The notes: a model not told the origin generated them from the sequence alone. Positions 1-6,407 are shown, counted from the stretch's first letter. The stretch: DNA of 10,151 nucleotides from Lutibacter sp. (GCA_030599055.1 JAUVOS010000081.1:1-10151), one strand, 5' to 3'. Program-made: numbers and translations.

Positions 1-1018
1 CGATTATGTAGAAGGTTTCGGATCGAGAGAAGTACCTTTTTCAAAGGAGATTTACATTGAAAAAGAGGACTTTCAAGAAAAAGCAGATAAGAAGTTTTTT
101 AGATTAAAATTGGGAAGTGAAGTTCGTTTAAAAAATGCCTATATCATCAAAGCAAATTTTGTTGTAAAAGATGATAAAGGTGAAGTTATTGAAATTCATT
201 GCACTTATGAAGAAGATTCGCTAAGTGGAAGTGGTACAGAAGCGAGTAAACGCAGCGTTAAAGGTACTTTGCATTGGGTATCCATACAACACGCGCTACA
301 AGCAGAAGTACGTGTTTACGATCGCTTATTTTTAGATGAAGCACCTGATTCTCATAAAGACAAAGACTTTATTGAATTTATCAATCCGAACTCGTTAAAT
401 ATTAATAAAAATGCCTTTTTAGAACCTAGTTTAAAAACAGCTCAAATTGGTGATAGATTCCAATTTCAACGTTTGGGTTATTTTGTGGTCGATAAAGATT
501 CAGTAGATGACAATCTGGTCTTTAATCGTACGGTAGCTTTAAAAGATTCTTGGAAGAAAAAGACTGTTAATCAACAATCAAATCAGTCAAATAAACCTGA
601 TGAATCTATTGCTAAAATTTATCCTTTTGCAGGAAAATATTTAAAAGCACGTGAAGAAAACGAACGCCAAGAATTAGTCGCAAGCATTTATAAACTCAGT
701 GAGGCAGTTTCTGCTGAAGGTCTTTTAAATTTGGTTAAAATTGCTCAAACAAATAAAGAGTTTCTTACTTATTTTATGATATTAAACTCTAAAAAAGTTA
801 GTTTAGATTTATCTGATACAGCAACTTTTAATTTCCTAAATGCGTTTGTAGGAAAAGGTCTAAAAATGAAAAATTCGTATGTACGTTATCGTGCCGTTGA
901 TTTTATTAGAACCTATCCCGTATTTAAAGACAAGCATATTGATTTGTTGCAAGTGATGTTAAAAAATGATTTGAATACTAAAATTGTTTCCATATTAACC
1001 GATTTCTTAAACGATTAG
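1..1018 (+). CDS. glnS: Glutaminyl-tRNA synthetase, C-terminal part (5' end outside window), with C-terminal extension
   Basis: Glutamine-tRNA ligase charges tRNA(Gln) with glutamine in the cytoplasm. The frame is open from base 2 with no start, so the catalytic Rossmann domain and KMSKS-type loop lie upstream; 338 residues are visible. The first ~185 match the class I GlnRS anticodon-binding beta-barrels, with conserved blocks such as VKGTLHWVS, EVRVYDRLF, INPNSL, EPSL, FQFQRLGYF and the closing FNRTVALKDSW. E. coli GlnRS ends roughly ten residues after that last block. Here about 150 more residues follow (from about base 563): a Gln/Asn/Lys-rich linker, then a segment that looks wholly alpha-helical. 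Some bacterial GlnRS enzymes carry a YqeY-like C-terminal domain, but I cannot match this tail to YqeY by eye. A leucine TTG at 110 is internal to the gene and is not a start. Identification is very secure; the nature of the tail is open. Confidence 0.96.
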   Translation, partial: DYVEGFGSREVPFSKEIYIEKEDFQEKADKKFFRLKLGSEVRLKNAYIIKANFVVKDDKGEVIEIHCTYEEDSLSGSGTEASKRSVKGTLHWVSIQHALQAEVRVYDRLFLDEAPDSHKDKDFIEFINPNSLNINKNAFLEPSLKTAQIGDRFQFQRLGYFVVDKDSVDDNLVFNRTVALKDSWKKKTVNQQSNQSNKPDESIAKIYPFAGKYLKAREENERQELVASIYKLSEAVSAEGLLNLVKIAQTNKEFLTYFMILNSKKVSLDLSDTATFNFLNAFVGKGLKMKNSYVRYRAVDFIRTYPVFKDKHIDLLQVMLKNDLNTKIVSILTDFLND

Positions 1019-1046
1019 TGCTTAAATCTTTAGCTTTGAAAAATAC

Positions 1047-1054
1047 TATTTTTG
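1047..1054 (+). promoter_or_regulatory. Candidate -7 promoter box for the flavin reductase gene
   Basis: TATTTTTG fits the Bacteroidetes -7 consensus TAnnTTTG and lies 27 bases before the ATG at 1082, a normal leader length for this phylum. No TTG-type -33 element stands at the usual spacing; the nearest TTTG (1035-1038) is only 8 bases away. The call therefore rests on one element in AT-rich DNA. Confidence 0.4.
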
Positions 1055-1081
1055 TCTATTGACTAAAAAAAGAACTGAATA

Positions 1082-1633
1082 ATGGAACAAGATTTTAAAA
1101 AGCGAGAAATTGATGTGATGGAGCATCTTGAAGAAATCCTAAGGGCCGTAAAAAAAGGTGTTTTGGTTACAACTAAGTCTAATGGGCAAGTCAATAGTAT
1201 GACTATTTCATGGGGTCAAATTGGTTTTGAGTGGAATAAATTAATTTTTACAATTTATATAAGAACGGGAAGACATACTCATAAAATGCTTGAAGATAGT
1301 AATGAATTTACGTTGAATATTGGATTTGGAAAAAAGACAGCTGAAATACTTGCTTTTTGTGGGACAAAAAGCGGAGCTTCAATAGACAAAATCGAAGAAC
1401 TTGGATTAAGGCTCGTGTCAGGAAATAAAATTACAACACCTGGTATTAAAGAACTACCGCTTACTCTAGAGTGTAAAGTGATTTATAAGCAGCTTCAAGA
1501 TAAAAATGTTATTTTAGAAAGTTTGACCAATCGATATTACCCTAAAAATATAAAAAGCGATAACCCGAGTTCAAATTGTGATTATCACACTATGTTTTAC
1601 GGTGAGATTGTTGGAGCTTACATTGTGGAATAA
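1082..1633 (+). CDS. Flavin reductase family protein (FMN-binding split barrel)
   Basis: This 183-residue protein belongs to the flavin reductase/flavoredoxin-like family, soluble FMN-binding split-barrel proteins that reduce flavin with NAD(P)H or act in small redox systems. Support comes from the N-terminal block VKKGVLVTTKSNGQVNSMTISWG (residues about 23-45), followed by the FTIYIRTGRHTHKML segment, then FCGTKSG and PLTLECKVIYK, and a C-terminal YHTMFYGEIVGAYIVE. This is the usual domain order and near the usual length (about 180-190). There is no signal peptide or membrane segment. It stands alone between glnS and the convergent pyk, so context gives no substrate. From memory the sequence resembles versions common in Clostridia and other anaerobes more than aerobic flavin reductases partnered with monooxygenases, but I cannot test this. 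Family confident, physiological role unknown. Confidence 0.85.
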   Translation: MEQDFKKREIDVMEHLEEILRAVKKGVLVTTKSNGQVNSMTISWGQIGFEWNKLIFTIYIRTGRHTHKMLEDSNEFTLNIGFGKKTAEILAFCGTKSGASIDKIEELGLRLVSGNKITTPGIKELPLTLECKVIYKQLQDKNVILESLTNRYYPKNIKSDNPSSNCDYHTMFYGEIVGAYIVE

Positions 1634-1654
1634 TACCAATTAAACACCAAAACA

Positions 1655-1797
1655 CCCGATAATTTCTTTATCTTTTTCCGTTTTACTTCACTTAACCCGA
1701 AAAATTCATGAATTTTTCGGGATAAATAGTATTTAATCGCAAGTGATCCCGATAACTATCAGGACTGAATTCTTAATTTTGACGTAGCATATCGGGG
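1655..1797. repeat. Cluster of CCCGATA/TATCGGG words between convergent genes
   Basis: The gap between the convergent flavin reductase and pyk genes contains CCCGATAA at 1655-1662, CCCGATAA again at 1748-1755, and the inverse TATCGGGG at 1790-1797. The second copy forms an imperfect local hairpin with ATCAGG (1757-1762; one C-A mismatch) and can pair over seven bases with the third copy. The GC-containing words stand out in an otherwise AT-rich gap and look like remnants of a dispersed flavobacterial intergenic repeat; that origin is inference from memory. Confidence 0.4.
1696..1721. repeat. Perfect 26-bp palindrome, possible bidirectional transcription end
   Basis: CCCGAAAAATTCA is followed immediately by its exact reverse complement, so the 26 bases read the same on both strands. 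As RNA it would form a long stem with a minimal loop. It sits 62 bases after the flavin reductase stop and 190 bases beyond the pyk stop, between convergent genes. A bidirectional terminator or barrier role is plausible, but no long T-tract follows on either strand, so it is not a standard intrinsic terminator. Confidence 0.55.
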
Positions 1798-1867
1798 TAT
1801 TTATTAGTGTGACGATAATTAAACGAAATAGGGCTAGGATGTAATTAGTTATGAGTTAAAGCCTTAT

Positions 1868-1904
1868 GTCTTACGTCTTTTCGTCTTATGTCTTTTCGTC
1901 TTAT
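1868..1904. repeat. 15-bp tandem repeat, about 2.5 copies
   Basis: Copies start at 1868 (GTCTTACGTCTTTTC), 1883 (GTCTTATGTCTTTTC, one difference) and 1898 (GTCTTAT, partial). The unit is itself built of two GTCTTNN-like heptamers, and another CTTAT precedes it at 1863. The array ends just outside the pyk stop codon (1911-1913), so it lies in the 3' end region of the pyk transcript. No function is evident. Confidence 0.6.
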
Positions 1905-1910
1905 ATCCGT

Positions 1911-3353
1911 CTAGTTAATAACCTCTTTCGTTATTCTTGTGATTCGTAGCGTATTTACCATACCTTCATCTTGAATAGGCATTGATGTTAAATTTATAAC
2001 CAAATCGCCTTTTCCGAGATAGCCTTTCTTTTTGGCTATTTGGTTGATGTCGATCACGGTTTCATCAGTAGTGGTTAATTTATCATAATAATAGGCTTTT
2101 ACACCCCATAACAGATTTAACATTGTTAGAATCCGTCGGTTATTTGTAAAGGCTAAAATTATTGATTTTGGGCGACCGGAAGAAATTTGAAAGGCTGTAT
2201 AGCCTGAATTTGTCAGTGTAGAAATAACTTTTGCCTCTATGTCATTTGCGACCTCAACTGCGTGATGACAAACAGTTTTGGAAATATATCGATCCGTGAC
2301 GCTCCTTATAACTACTTTTGGAACGCTTATCAAAGGTGAATCTTCAACACTTTCAATGATATTTCTCATTTGTTTAATCACATCAATAGGAAATTCGCCG
2401 ATAGAAGTTTCACCTGACAGCATAACAGCATCTGTACCATCCATTATTGAGTTGGCGACATCGTTAACTTCTGCCCTAGTCGGCACCTGGCTCGTAATCA
2501 TCGTTTCCATCATTTGAGTGGCAATAATTACGGGTTTATGCGCTTTTTTAGCCTTGCGTACCAATTCTTTTTGAATAAGAGGAACTTTTTCCATGGGTAC
2601 TTCTACTCCTAAATCACCACGAGCAACCATCAAAGCATCAGCTACAGGAATAATTTCAGAAATATTATCTAAAGCTTCGGGTTTTTCAATTTTTGCAACG
2701 ATAGGTATTTTATAAGAACTTCGTTCATCGATGTAATTACGGAGCAGCAGTACATCTTCAGCAGTTCTTACAAACGAAAGTGCTATCCAATCTACTTCTT
2801 GTTTTATAGCAAATGCCACATCCTCTTTATCTTTGTCTGTTAGAGCTGGAAGCGAAATATTTGTATTGGGTAAGTTTACTCCTTTTTTCGACTTTAGTTT
2901 TCCTCCTCTAATAACTTTGGTGGTAACTAAATCTTTATTATTTGTATTAGTAACTTCAAACAATAGTTTTCCATCGTTAACTAAAATACTTTCACCTACC
3001 TTAACATCTTTAGGAAATAGTTGGTACGTCATATACGCTTGTTGCTTATTTCCAATACATTTTTTAGTTGTAAAATTAAATGTAGAGCCTTGTGTTAGTA
3101 CAACTCCTTTTTCCATTTTTCCAACACGAAGTTTAGGACCTTGTAAATCTGCCAAAATAGCAACATGAAAATCTAATTCTTCATTGAGTTCGCGAATCAT
3201 AGCAATGCGTTTTTGTGCATCGGTATGAGTGGCATGCGAAAAGTTAATTCGGAAAACATTGACACCTCCTAATATCATATCATGTATAATTTCTTTAGTC
3301 TCACAGGCAGGACCTAAAGTAGCGACAATTTTTGTTTTTTTTAAATAAGTCAT
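1911..3353 (-). CDS. pyk: Pyruvate kinase
   Basis: Pyruvate kinase converts phosphoenolpyruvate and ADP to pyruvate and ATP, the last step of glycolysis, in the cytoplasm. At 480 residues it has normal bacterial length. The N-terminal KTKIVATLGP block, the substrate/K+ pocket R35-N37-S39 in VFRINFSH, the metal and PEP residues in VAKIEKPEA (K221, E223) and ARGDLGVE (D247), and the active-site loop ATQMMETM (T279) are all visible. The B domain covers about residues 75-170 and the regulatory C domain about 350-480. The strand after the first metal region reads LADLQGPKLRVG, with Lys74 where muscle and E. coli PykF-type enzymes have Glu (Glu117 in muscle numbering); this is the pattern of K+-independent pyruvate kinases. 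It is the last gene of the minus-strand cluster, 3 bases after the preceding ORF's stop, which suggests co-transcription. Identification certain. Confidence 0.98.
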   Translation of the reverse strand: MTYLKKTKIVATLGPACETKEIIHDMILGGVNVFRINFSHATHTDAQKRIAMIRELNEELDFHVAILADLQGPKLRVGKMEKGVVLTQGSTFNFTTKKCIGNKQQAYMTYQLFPKDVKVGESILVNDGKLLFEVTNTNNKDLVTTKVIRGGKLKSKKGVNLPNTNISLPALTDKDKEDVAFAIKQEVDWIALSFVRTAEDVLLLRNYIDERSSYKIPIVAKIEKPEALDNISEIIPVADALMVARGDLGVEVPMEKVPLIQKELVRKAKKAHKPVIIATQMMETMITSQVPTRAEVNDVANSIMDGTDAVMLSGETSIGEFPIDVIKQMRNIIESVEDSPLISVPKVVIRSVTDRYISKTVCHHAVEVANDIEAKVISTLTNSGYTAFQISSGRPKSIILAFTNNRRILTMLNLLWGVKAYYYDKLTTTDETVIDINQIAKKKGYLGKGDLVINLTSMPIQDEGMVNTLRITRITKEVIN

Positions 3354-3356
3354 AAA

Positions 3357-3833
3357 TTAAAATATTAGTAATTCTTTATTTTTTAGAAGTTTCAAATCTA
3401 CCAATTCAGATGCATAAATTTGAGGGATAGCTTGTATTTTTTTTAATAATTCTAATTTGAAATTAGAAGACTCCTCAATTTCTACTTTTAGTATGTAATG
3501 GGCAGCCTTCAATTTTTTTATATAAAAACCTTTTTGCTGAAAGAGAGAGGTATTTTGTGTAAATAAATCATGTATATGGTTTACTTCTTTTTCAATAAAG
3601 CAGTGATTATTTATAAGAAACCAATGTCTATATAGCGATTTATCATCATATTCAAATACACAAAATTCGGTATTCTTTTCTTTGTCTATAATTGATGTTG
3701 ATTTATATAAGTTAATCCCTAAAAACTTGTTAAGAATAAATGCCATTCTGTAATCTTTCTCATCGCTGTAGATAGCTAAAACAAAATAACTCTCTGTAAA
3801 AAAATCATTGAGAAGTAATTTGTGAGTTTTCAT
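3357..3833 (-). CDS. IPExxxVDY family protein (flavobacterial, function unknown)
   Basis: A 158-residue protein of unknown function. Its place between rnc and pyk, and the segments THKLLLNDF (3-11), EKDYRMAFILNKFLGINL (25-42) and the C-terminal AIPQIYASELVDLKLLKNKELLIF, agree with my recollection of the small Bacteroidetes family named IPExxxVDY, whose members normally sit at this locus. The naming motif appears degenerate here: the matching stretch (residues 105-113) reads IKKLKAAHY, keeping only the first Ile and last Tyr. There is no signal peptide, transmembrane segment or catalytic motif, so it is probably a small cytoplasmic protein. It lies 51 bases after rnc and 3 before pyk, so it is most likely translated from the same message. 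The family call is from context and memory and no function is claimed. Confidence 0.75.
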   Translation of the reverse strand: MKTHKLLLNDFFTESYFVLAIYSDEKDYRMAFILNKFLGINLYKSTSIIDKEKNTEFCVFEYDDKSLYRHWFLINNHCFIEKEVNHIHDLFTQNTSLFQQKGFYIKKLKAAHYILKVEIEESSNFKLELLKKIQAIPQIYASELVDLKLLKNKELLIF

Positions 3834-3884
3834 CTATTGGATTAAGGATTTATGATTTCTGTAAAATCATTTTTATTACATCTT

Positions 3885-4616
3885 TTATTGAAAACGATCT
3901 TGAAATTTATAAAAAGCACGACGGCTAGCAATTTCTTCGGCTTTTTTCTTAGAAGTGGCACGTGCTTTTGCAACAATTTTATTTTTTACGTATAGTTTTA
4001 CTCCAAAGTACTTAATAGTAGAGTTACCCGAATCTTCAAATGTTTTGTATTCATATTGACTTTGATTTTTTTGACACCACTCTATAAAAAGACTTTTATA
4101 ACTACTTATCTTACCGAGTAGTTTATCTAAATCAACATAGGGAATAATTAGTTTATTTTTAATAAACTTATCCATAATAATATAGCCTCGGTCTAAAAAG
4201 ATAGCAGCAATTAAAGCTTCAAAAAAATCGCCATGTGCATTATAACTAAACTTTCTTTTTGAGGTAGGTCTTTTCGCTAAACTAATAAGTTCCAGATCTT
4301 TGCCTATTTCGTTTAAGTGTTTACGACTTACGATCTTAGAACGCATTTGGGTTAATTCTCCTTCTTCACTATTGGGCAAATTGTGAAATAAAAATGAGGT
4401 AATTGAAGCATCTAACAAAGCATCACCTAAGAACTCTAAACGTTCGTAATTAAGCCTGTTTCCGTTGGAATCAATTTGATTAGCAGATTTATGAGTAAAT
4501 GCCCTTTTGTAAATTGAGACATCTCTGGGTTTGTATCCAGTCAGATTTTTTATGTGTTTTGTAAAAATGTCATCTTCTTTATTTCTTGAAAATGATATTT
4601 TATCGATGATACTCAA
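3885..4616 (-). CDS. rnc: Ribonuclease III
   Basis: RNase III cuts double-stranded RNA, including rRNA precursors and structured mRNAs. The 243-residue protein has the endonuclease domain (about 20-165) with the signature ERLEFLGDALLDA: E61 and D65 match E. coli E41 and D45, and D130 and E133 in GDFFEALIAAIFLDRG match D114 and E117, so the metal site looks complete. A double-stranded RNA-binding domain follows (about 172-238), ending in the typical lysine-rich KKKAEEIASRRAFYKF. The start is TTG (bases 4616-4614). No ATG lies upstream before the in-frame stop at 4640-4638, and the first internal ATG would remove the signature, so TTG is the best start. It begins 11 bases after fabF, indicating co-transcription; the weak start codon may limit its level. 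The long N-terminus before the domain (about 20 residues) is usual for flavobacteria as I recall. Confidence 0.95.
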   Translation of the reverse strand: MSIIDKISFSRNKEDDIFTKHIKNLTGYKPRDVSIYKRAFTHKSANQIDSNGNRLNYERLEFLGDALLDASITSFLFHNLPNSEEGELTQMRSKIVSRKHLNEIGKDLELISLAKRPTSKRKFSYNAHGDFFEALIAAIFLDRGYIIMDKFIKNKLIIPYVDLDKLLGKISSYKSLFIEWCQKNQSQYEYKTFEDSGNSTIKYFGVKLYVKNKIVAKARATSKKKAEEIASRRAFYKFQDRFQ

Positions 4617-4627
4617 AAGATTAACTA

Positions 4628-5884
4628 TTATTGATTGTTATATTTTTTTAAAAGAATACACGCGTTGTGCCCTCCAAAACCAAAAGTATTACTCATCGCC
4701 ACATTTACTTCTCTCTTTTGTGCTTTATTAAATGTGAAATTAAGTTTGTTGTCAAGAGCATCATCATCTGTAAAGTGGTTAATAGTAGGAGGTACAATAC
4801 CATTTTTAATTGATAAAATTGAGGCGATAACTTCTACTGCACCGGCAGCACCTAAAAGGTGTCCGGTCATTGATTTGGTTGAGCAAATATTCAGTTTATA
4901 AGCATGTTCACCAAAAACATGTTGAATTGCTTTGACCTCGGCTATATCACCAAGAGGTGTCGCAGTTCCGTGTACGTTAATTGCATCAACATCTTCGGGT
5001 TGCATGTTTGCGTCACGCAAACAATTCTCCATTACCAATTTAGCACCTAACCCTTCTGGATGTGGAGCAGTTATATGATGTGCATCTGCTGATAAACCGC
5101 CACCAGCAATTTCTGCATAAATAGTAGCGCCTCTAGCTTTTGCATGTTCGTATTCTTCAAGTATTAATGTGCCGGCTCCTTCTCCGCAAACAAATCCATC
5201 ACGATCTTTATCAAAAGGACGAGATGCTGTTTTAGGATCGTCATTTCTAGTAGAGATAGCTCTCATGGCATTAAAACCGCCAATTCCTCCTTTTGTGACG
5301 GTAGCTTCAGAACCTCCTGAAACCATAATATCTGCATGATTTAAACGAATATAATTCATCGCGTCAATTATTGCATTTGATGAGGAAGCACAAGCAGAAA
5401 CAGTTGCAAAATTAGGGCCTCTAAATCCATATTTAATAGAAATATAGCCTGGTGTAATATCAGCGATCATTTTTGGAATAAAAAACGGATTAAACCGCGG
5501 TGTTCCGTCTCCATTTGCAAAGTCAATCATTTCATTTTGAAATGTTTCCAATCCGCCAATTCCAGAACCCCAAATAACACCTATTCTATCTAAATTTTCT
5601 TTTTCAAGATCTAAACCGGAATCTAAAACGGCTTCATCAGAAGCAACCATAGCATACTGAGTAAAACGATCCATTTTACGAGCCTCTTTTCGATGGATAA
5701 AATCGGTAATTTCAAAATTTTTGACTTCGCAAGCAAACTGTGTTTTAAACTTACTGGCATCAAAATTAGTGATAGGCGCAGCACCACTGACACCATTAAT
5801 TAAGCCTTCCCAATATTCTTTAACATTATTTCCAATTGGAGTCAGAGCTCCTAGTCCGGTAACAACAACACGTCTTTGTTTCAT
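4628..5884 (-). CDS. fabF: 3-oxoacyl-[acyl-carrier-protein] synthase II (KAS II)
   Basis: KAS II condenses malonyl-ACP with a growing acyl-ACP, elongating fatty acids in the cytoplasmic type II pathway. The 418 residues match the family's usual ~412-420. The N-terminal RRVVVTGLGALTPIG motif, nucleophile C165 in TVSACASSSNAI, and histidines H305 in INVHGTATPLGD and H342 in STKSMTGHLLGAAGA (with K337) form the Cys-His-His site of KAS I/II enzymes. The C-terminal NTFGFGGHNA loop is present. The nearby acpP encodes its acyl carrier partner. The ATG at 5884 gives the normal N-terminus; a longer reading of the opposite frame is a shadow. It follows acpP by 217 bases that include a terminator, so expression may be uncoupled from acpP, while rnc follows closely. 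Identification certain. Confidence 0.98.
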   Translation of the reverse strand: MKQRRVVVTGLGALTPIGNNVKEYWEGLINGVSGAAPITNFDASKFKTQFACEVKNFEITDFIHRKEARKMDRFTQYAMVASDEAVLDSGLDLEKENLDRIGVIWGSGIGGLETFQNEMIDFANGDGTPRFNPFFIPKMIADITPGYISIKYGFRGPNFATVSACASSSNAIIDAMNYIRLNHADIMVSGGSEATVTKGGIGGFNAMRAISTRNDDPKTASRPFDKDRDGFVCGEGAGTLILEEYEHAKARGATIYAEIAGGGLSADAHHITAPHPEGLGAKLVMENCLRDANMQPEDVDAINVHGTATPLGDIAEVKAIQHVFGEHAYKLNICSTKSMTGHLLGAAGAVEVIASILSIKNGIVPPTINHFTDDDALDNKLNFTFNKAQKREVNVAMSNTFGFGGHNACILLKKYNNQ

Positions 5885-5911
5885 AATTTATATTATAAAT
5901 AGTAGTAGTAG

Positions 5912-5929
5912 TCAAGTTCAGCAACTTGA
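5912..5929 (-). promoter_or_regulatory. Hairpin in the fabF leader, with a -7-like box just upstream
   Basis: TCAAGTT and AACTTGA form a perfect 7-bp stem around a 4-base loop. The hairpin lies between the acpP terminator and the fabF start. On the minus strand it is preceded, four bases away, by TACTTTTA (5941-5934), one base off the TAnnTTTG -7 consensus. Transcription starting there would place the stem at the 5' end of fabF mRNA. A TAG/CTA trinucleotide run (5901-5911) lies between the stem and the ATG. The promoter part is inference. Confidence 0.4.
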
Positions 5930-5956
5930 AATGTAAAAGTAGTCGTTTTTTTGATA

Positions 5957-5994
5957 AAAAAAAAGCTATAGAAAACTTTTCTCTATAGCTTTTT
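5957..5994 (-). terminator. Intrinsic terminator after acpP
   Basis: AAAAAGCTATAG (5960-5971) and CTATAGCTTTTT (5983-5994) are exact 12-base inverted arms with an 11-base loop. Read on the minus strand the stem ends in a run of nine T residues, so it is a good intrinsic terminator for acpP, about 108 bases past its stop. The GC content of the stem is low (GC pairs only at GC and the loop-closing pair), so read-through to fabF is possible. It can also terminate plus-strand transcription less well. Confidence 0.75.
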
Positions 5995-6101
5995 ATTAAG
6001 TATAAATTGACATTAAACTTCAAGGAAAACATTGATGTAATGCTTTGTGTGAAGAATATCTAAACAATTAAACATTCTTGATTTTCACCTTGAAAGTAAA
6101 A

Positions 6102-6338
6102 TTATTTTTTTGCTTCTTCAATATACTTGATTGCTTGCCCAACGGTAGCAATGTTTTCAGCTTGATCGTCTGGTATTTGAATATCAAATTCTTTTTCAAA
6201 TTCCATGATCAATTCTACAGTGTCTAAGGAGTCTGAGCCCAAATCGTTGGTAAAACTCGCTTCCATAGTTACTTCGTTTTCATCAACGCCTAATTTATCT
6301 ATGATAATGGCTTTTACTTTTGATGCAATGTCTGACAT
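6102..6338 (-). CDS. acpP: Acyl carrier protein
   Basis: Acyl carrier protein holds growing acyl chains on a 4'-phosphopantetheine arm for fatty-acid synthesis. The 78-residue acidic protein has the textbook DSLDTVELIMEFE block, with Ser37 as the attachment serine in GSDSLDTV, and the helix III region FDIQIPDDQAENIATVGQAIKYI. Length equals that of other bacterial AcpP proteins. The ATG at 6338 is preceded by a good promoter candidate about 30 bases upstream, and a terminator follows about 108 bases after the stop. This suggests a short, abundant acpP mRNA, with lower transcription of the fabF-rnc-pyk group downstream. Upstream purN is divergent. Identification certain. Confidence 0.98.
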   Translation of the reverse strand: MSDIASKVKAIIIDKLGVDENEVTMEASFTNDLGSDSLDTVELIMEFEKEFDIQIPDDQAENIATVGQAIKYIEEAKK

Positions 6339-6367
6339 AATTGTTAAGGTTTTAATTAATTATGGGG

Positions 6368-6395
6368 CAAAAATAGTAAACTTTTATAAATCAAA
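6368..6395 (-). promoter_or_regulatory. acpP promoter (Bacteroidetes type)
   Basis: On the minus strand TTTG (6395-6392) is followed after 16 bases by TATTTTTG (6375-6368), fitting the Bacteroidetes -33/-7 arrangement TTTG...TAnnTTTG at slightly short spacing. The -7 box is 29 bases from the acpP ATG, the usual distance. A second TATTTTTG on the same strand (6399-6392) overlaps the -33 element and could act as an alternative upstream promoter. Confidence 0.6.
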
Positions 6396-6407
6396 AATAT
6401 ATTTTTG
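6392..6407. repeat. 16-bp perfect palindrome formed by back-to-back -7 boxes
   Basis: CAAAAATATATTTTTG equals its own reverse complement. Each half is TATTTTTG, a match to the TAnnTTTG promoter element, facing acpP on the minus strand and purN on the plus strand. It lies in the 205-bp divergent gap. It could be a dual promoter core or an operator, or chance in AT-rich DNA. Confidence 0.4.

Noticed and set aside
110..1018. An independent 302-residue gene starting at TTG 110
   Set aside because: The frame is open to base 2 and the upstream residues (VPFSKEIYIEKEDF and following) are conserved GlnRS sequence, so 110 is internal.
1634..1910. CRISPR array or insertion sequence end in the repeat-rich gap
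   Set aside because: The repeats are only 7-26 bases, not evenly spaced with unique spacers, and no transposase or target duplication is present.
2278..3168. Two open frames on the plus strand across pyk (2278-2517 and 2833-3168)
   Set aside because: Both are antisense to a certain pyruvate kinase gene and their products look like hydrophobic back-translations without family features.
5901..5911. Phase-variable TAG trinucleotide repeat before fabF
   Set aside because: There are fewer than four units and it lies outside the coding frame; too short to expect slippage.
5826..6032. A 68-residue minus-strand frame bridging the acpP-fabF gap
   Set aside because: It overlaps the start of fabF in another frame, crosses the terminator hairpin and has a low-complexity sequence.
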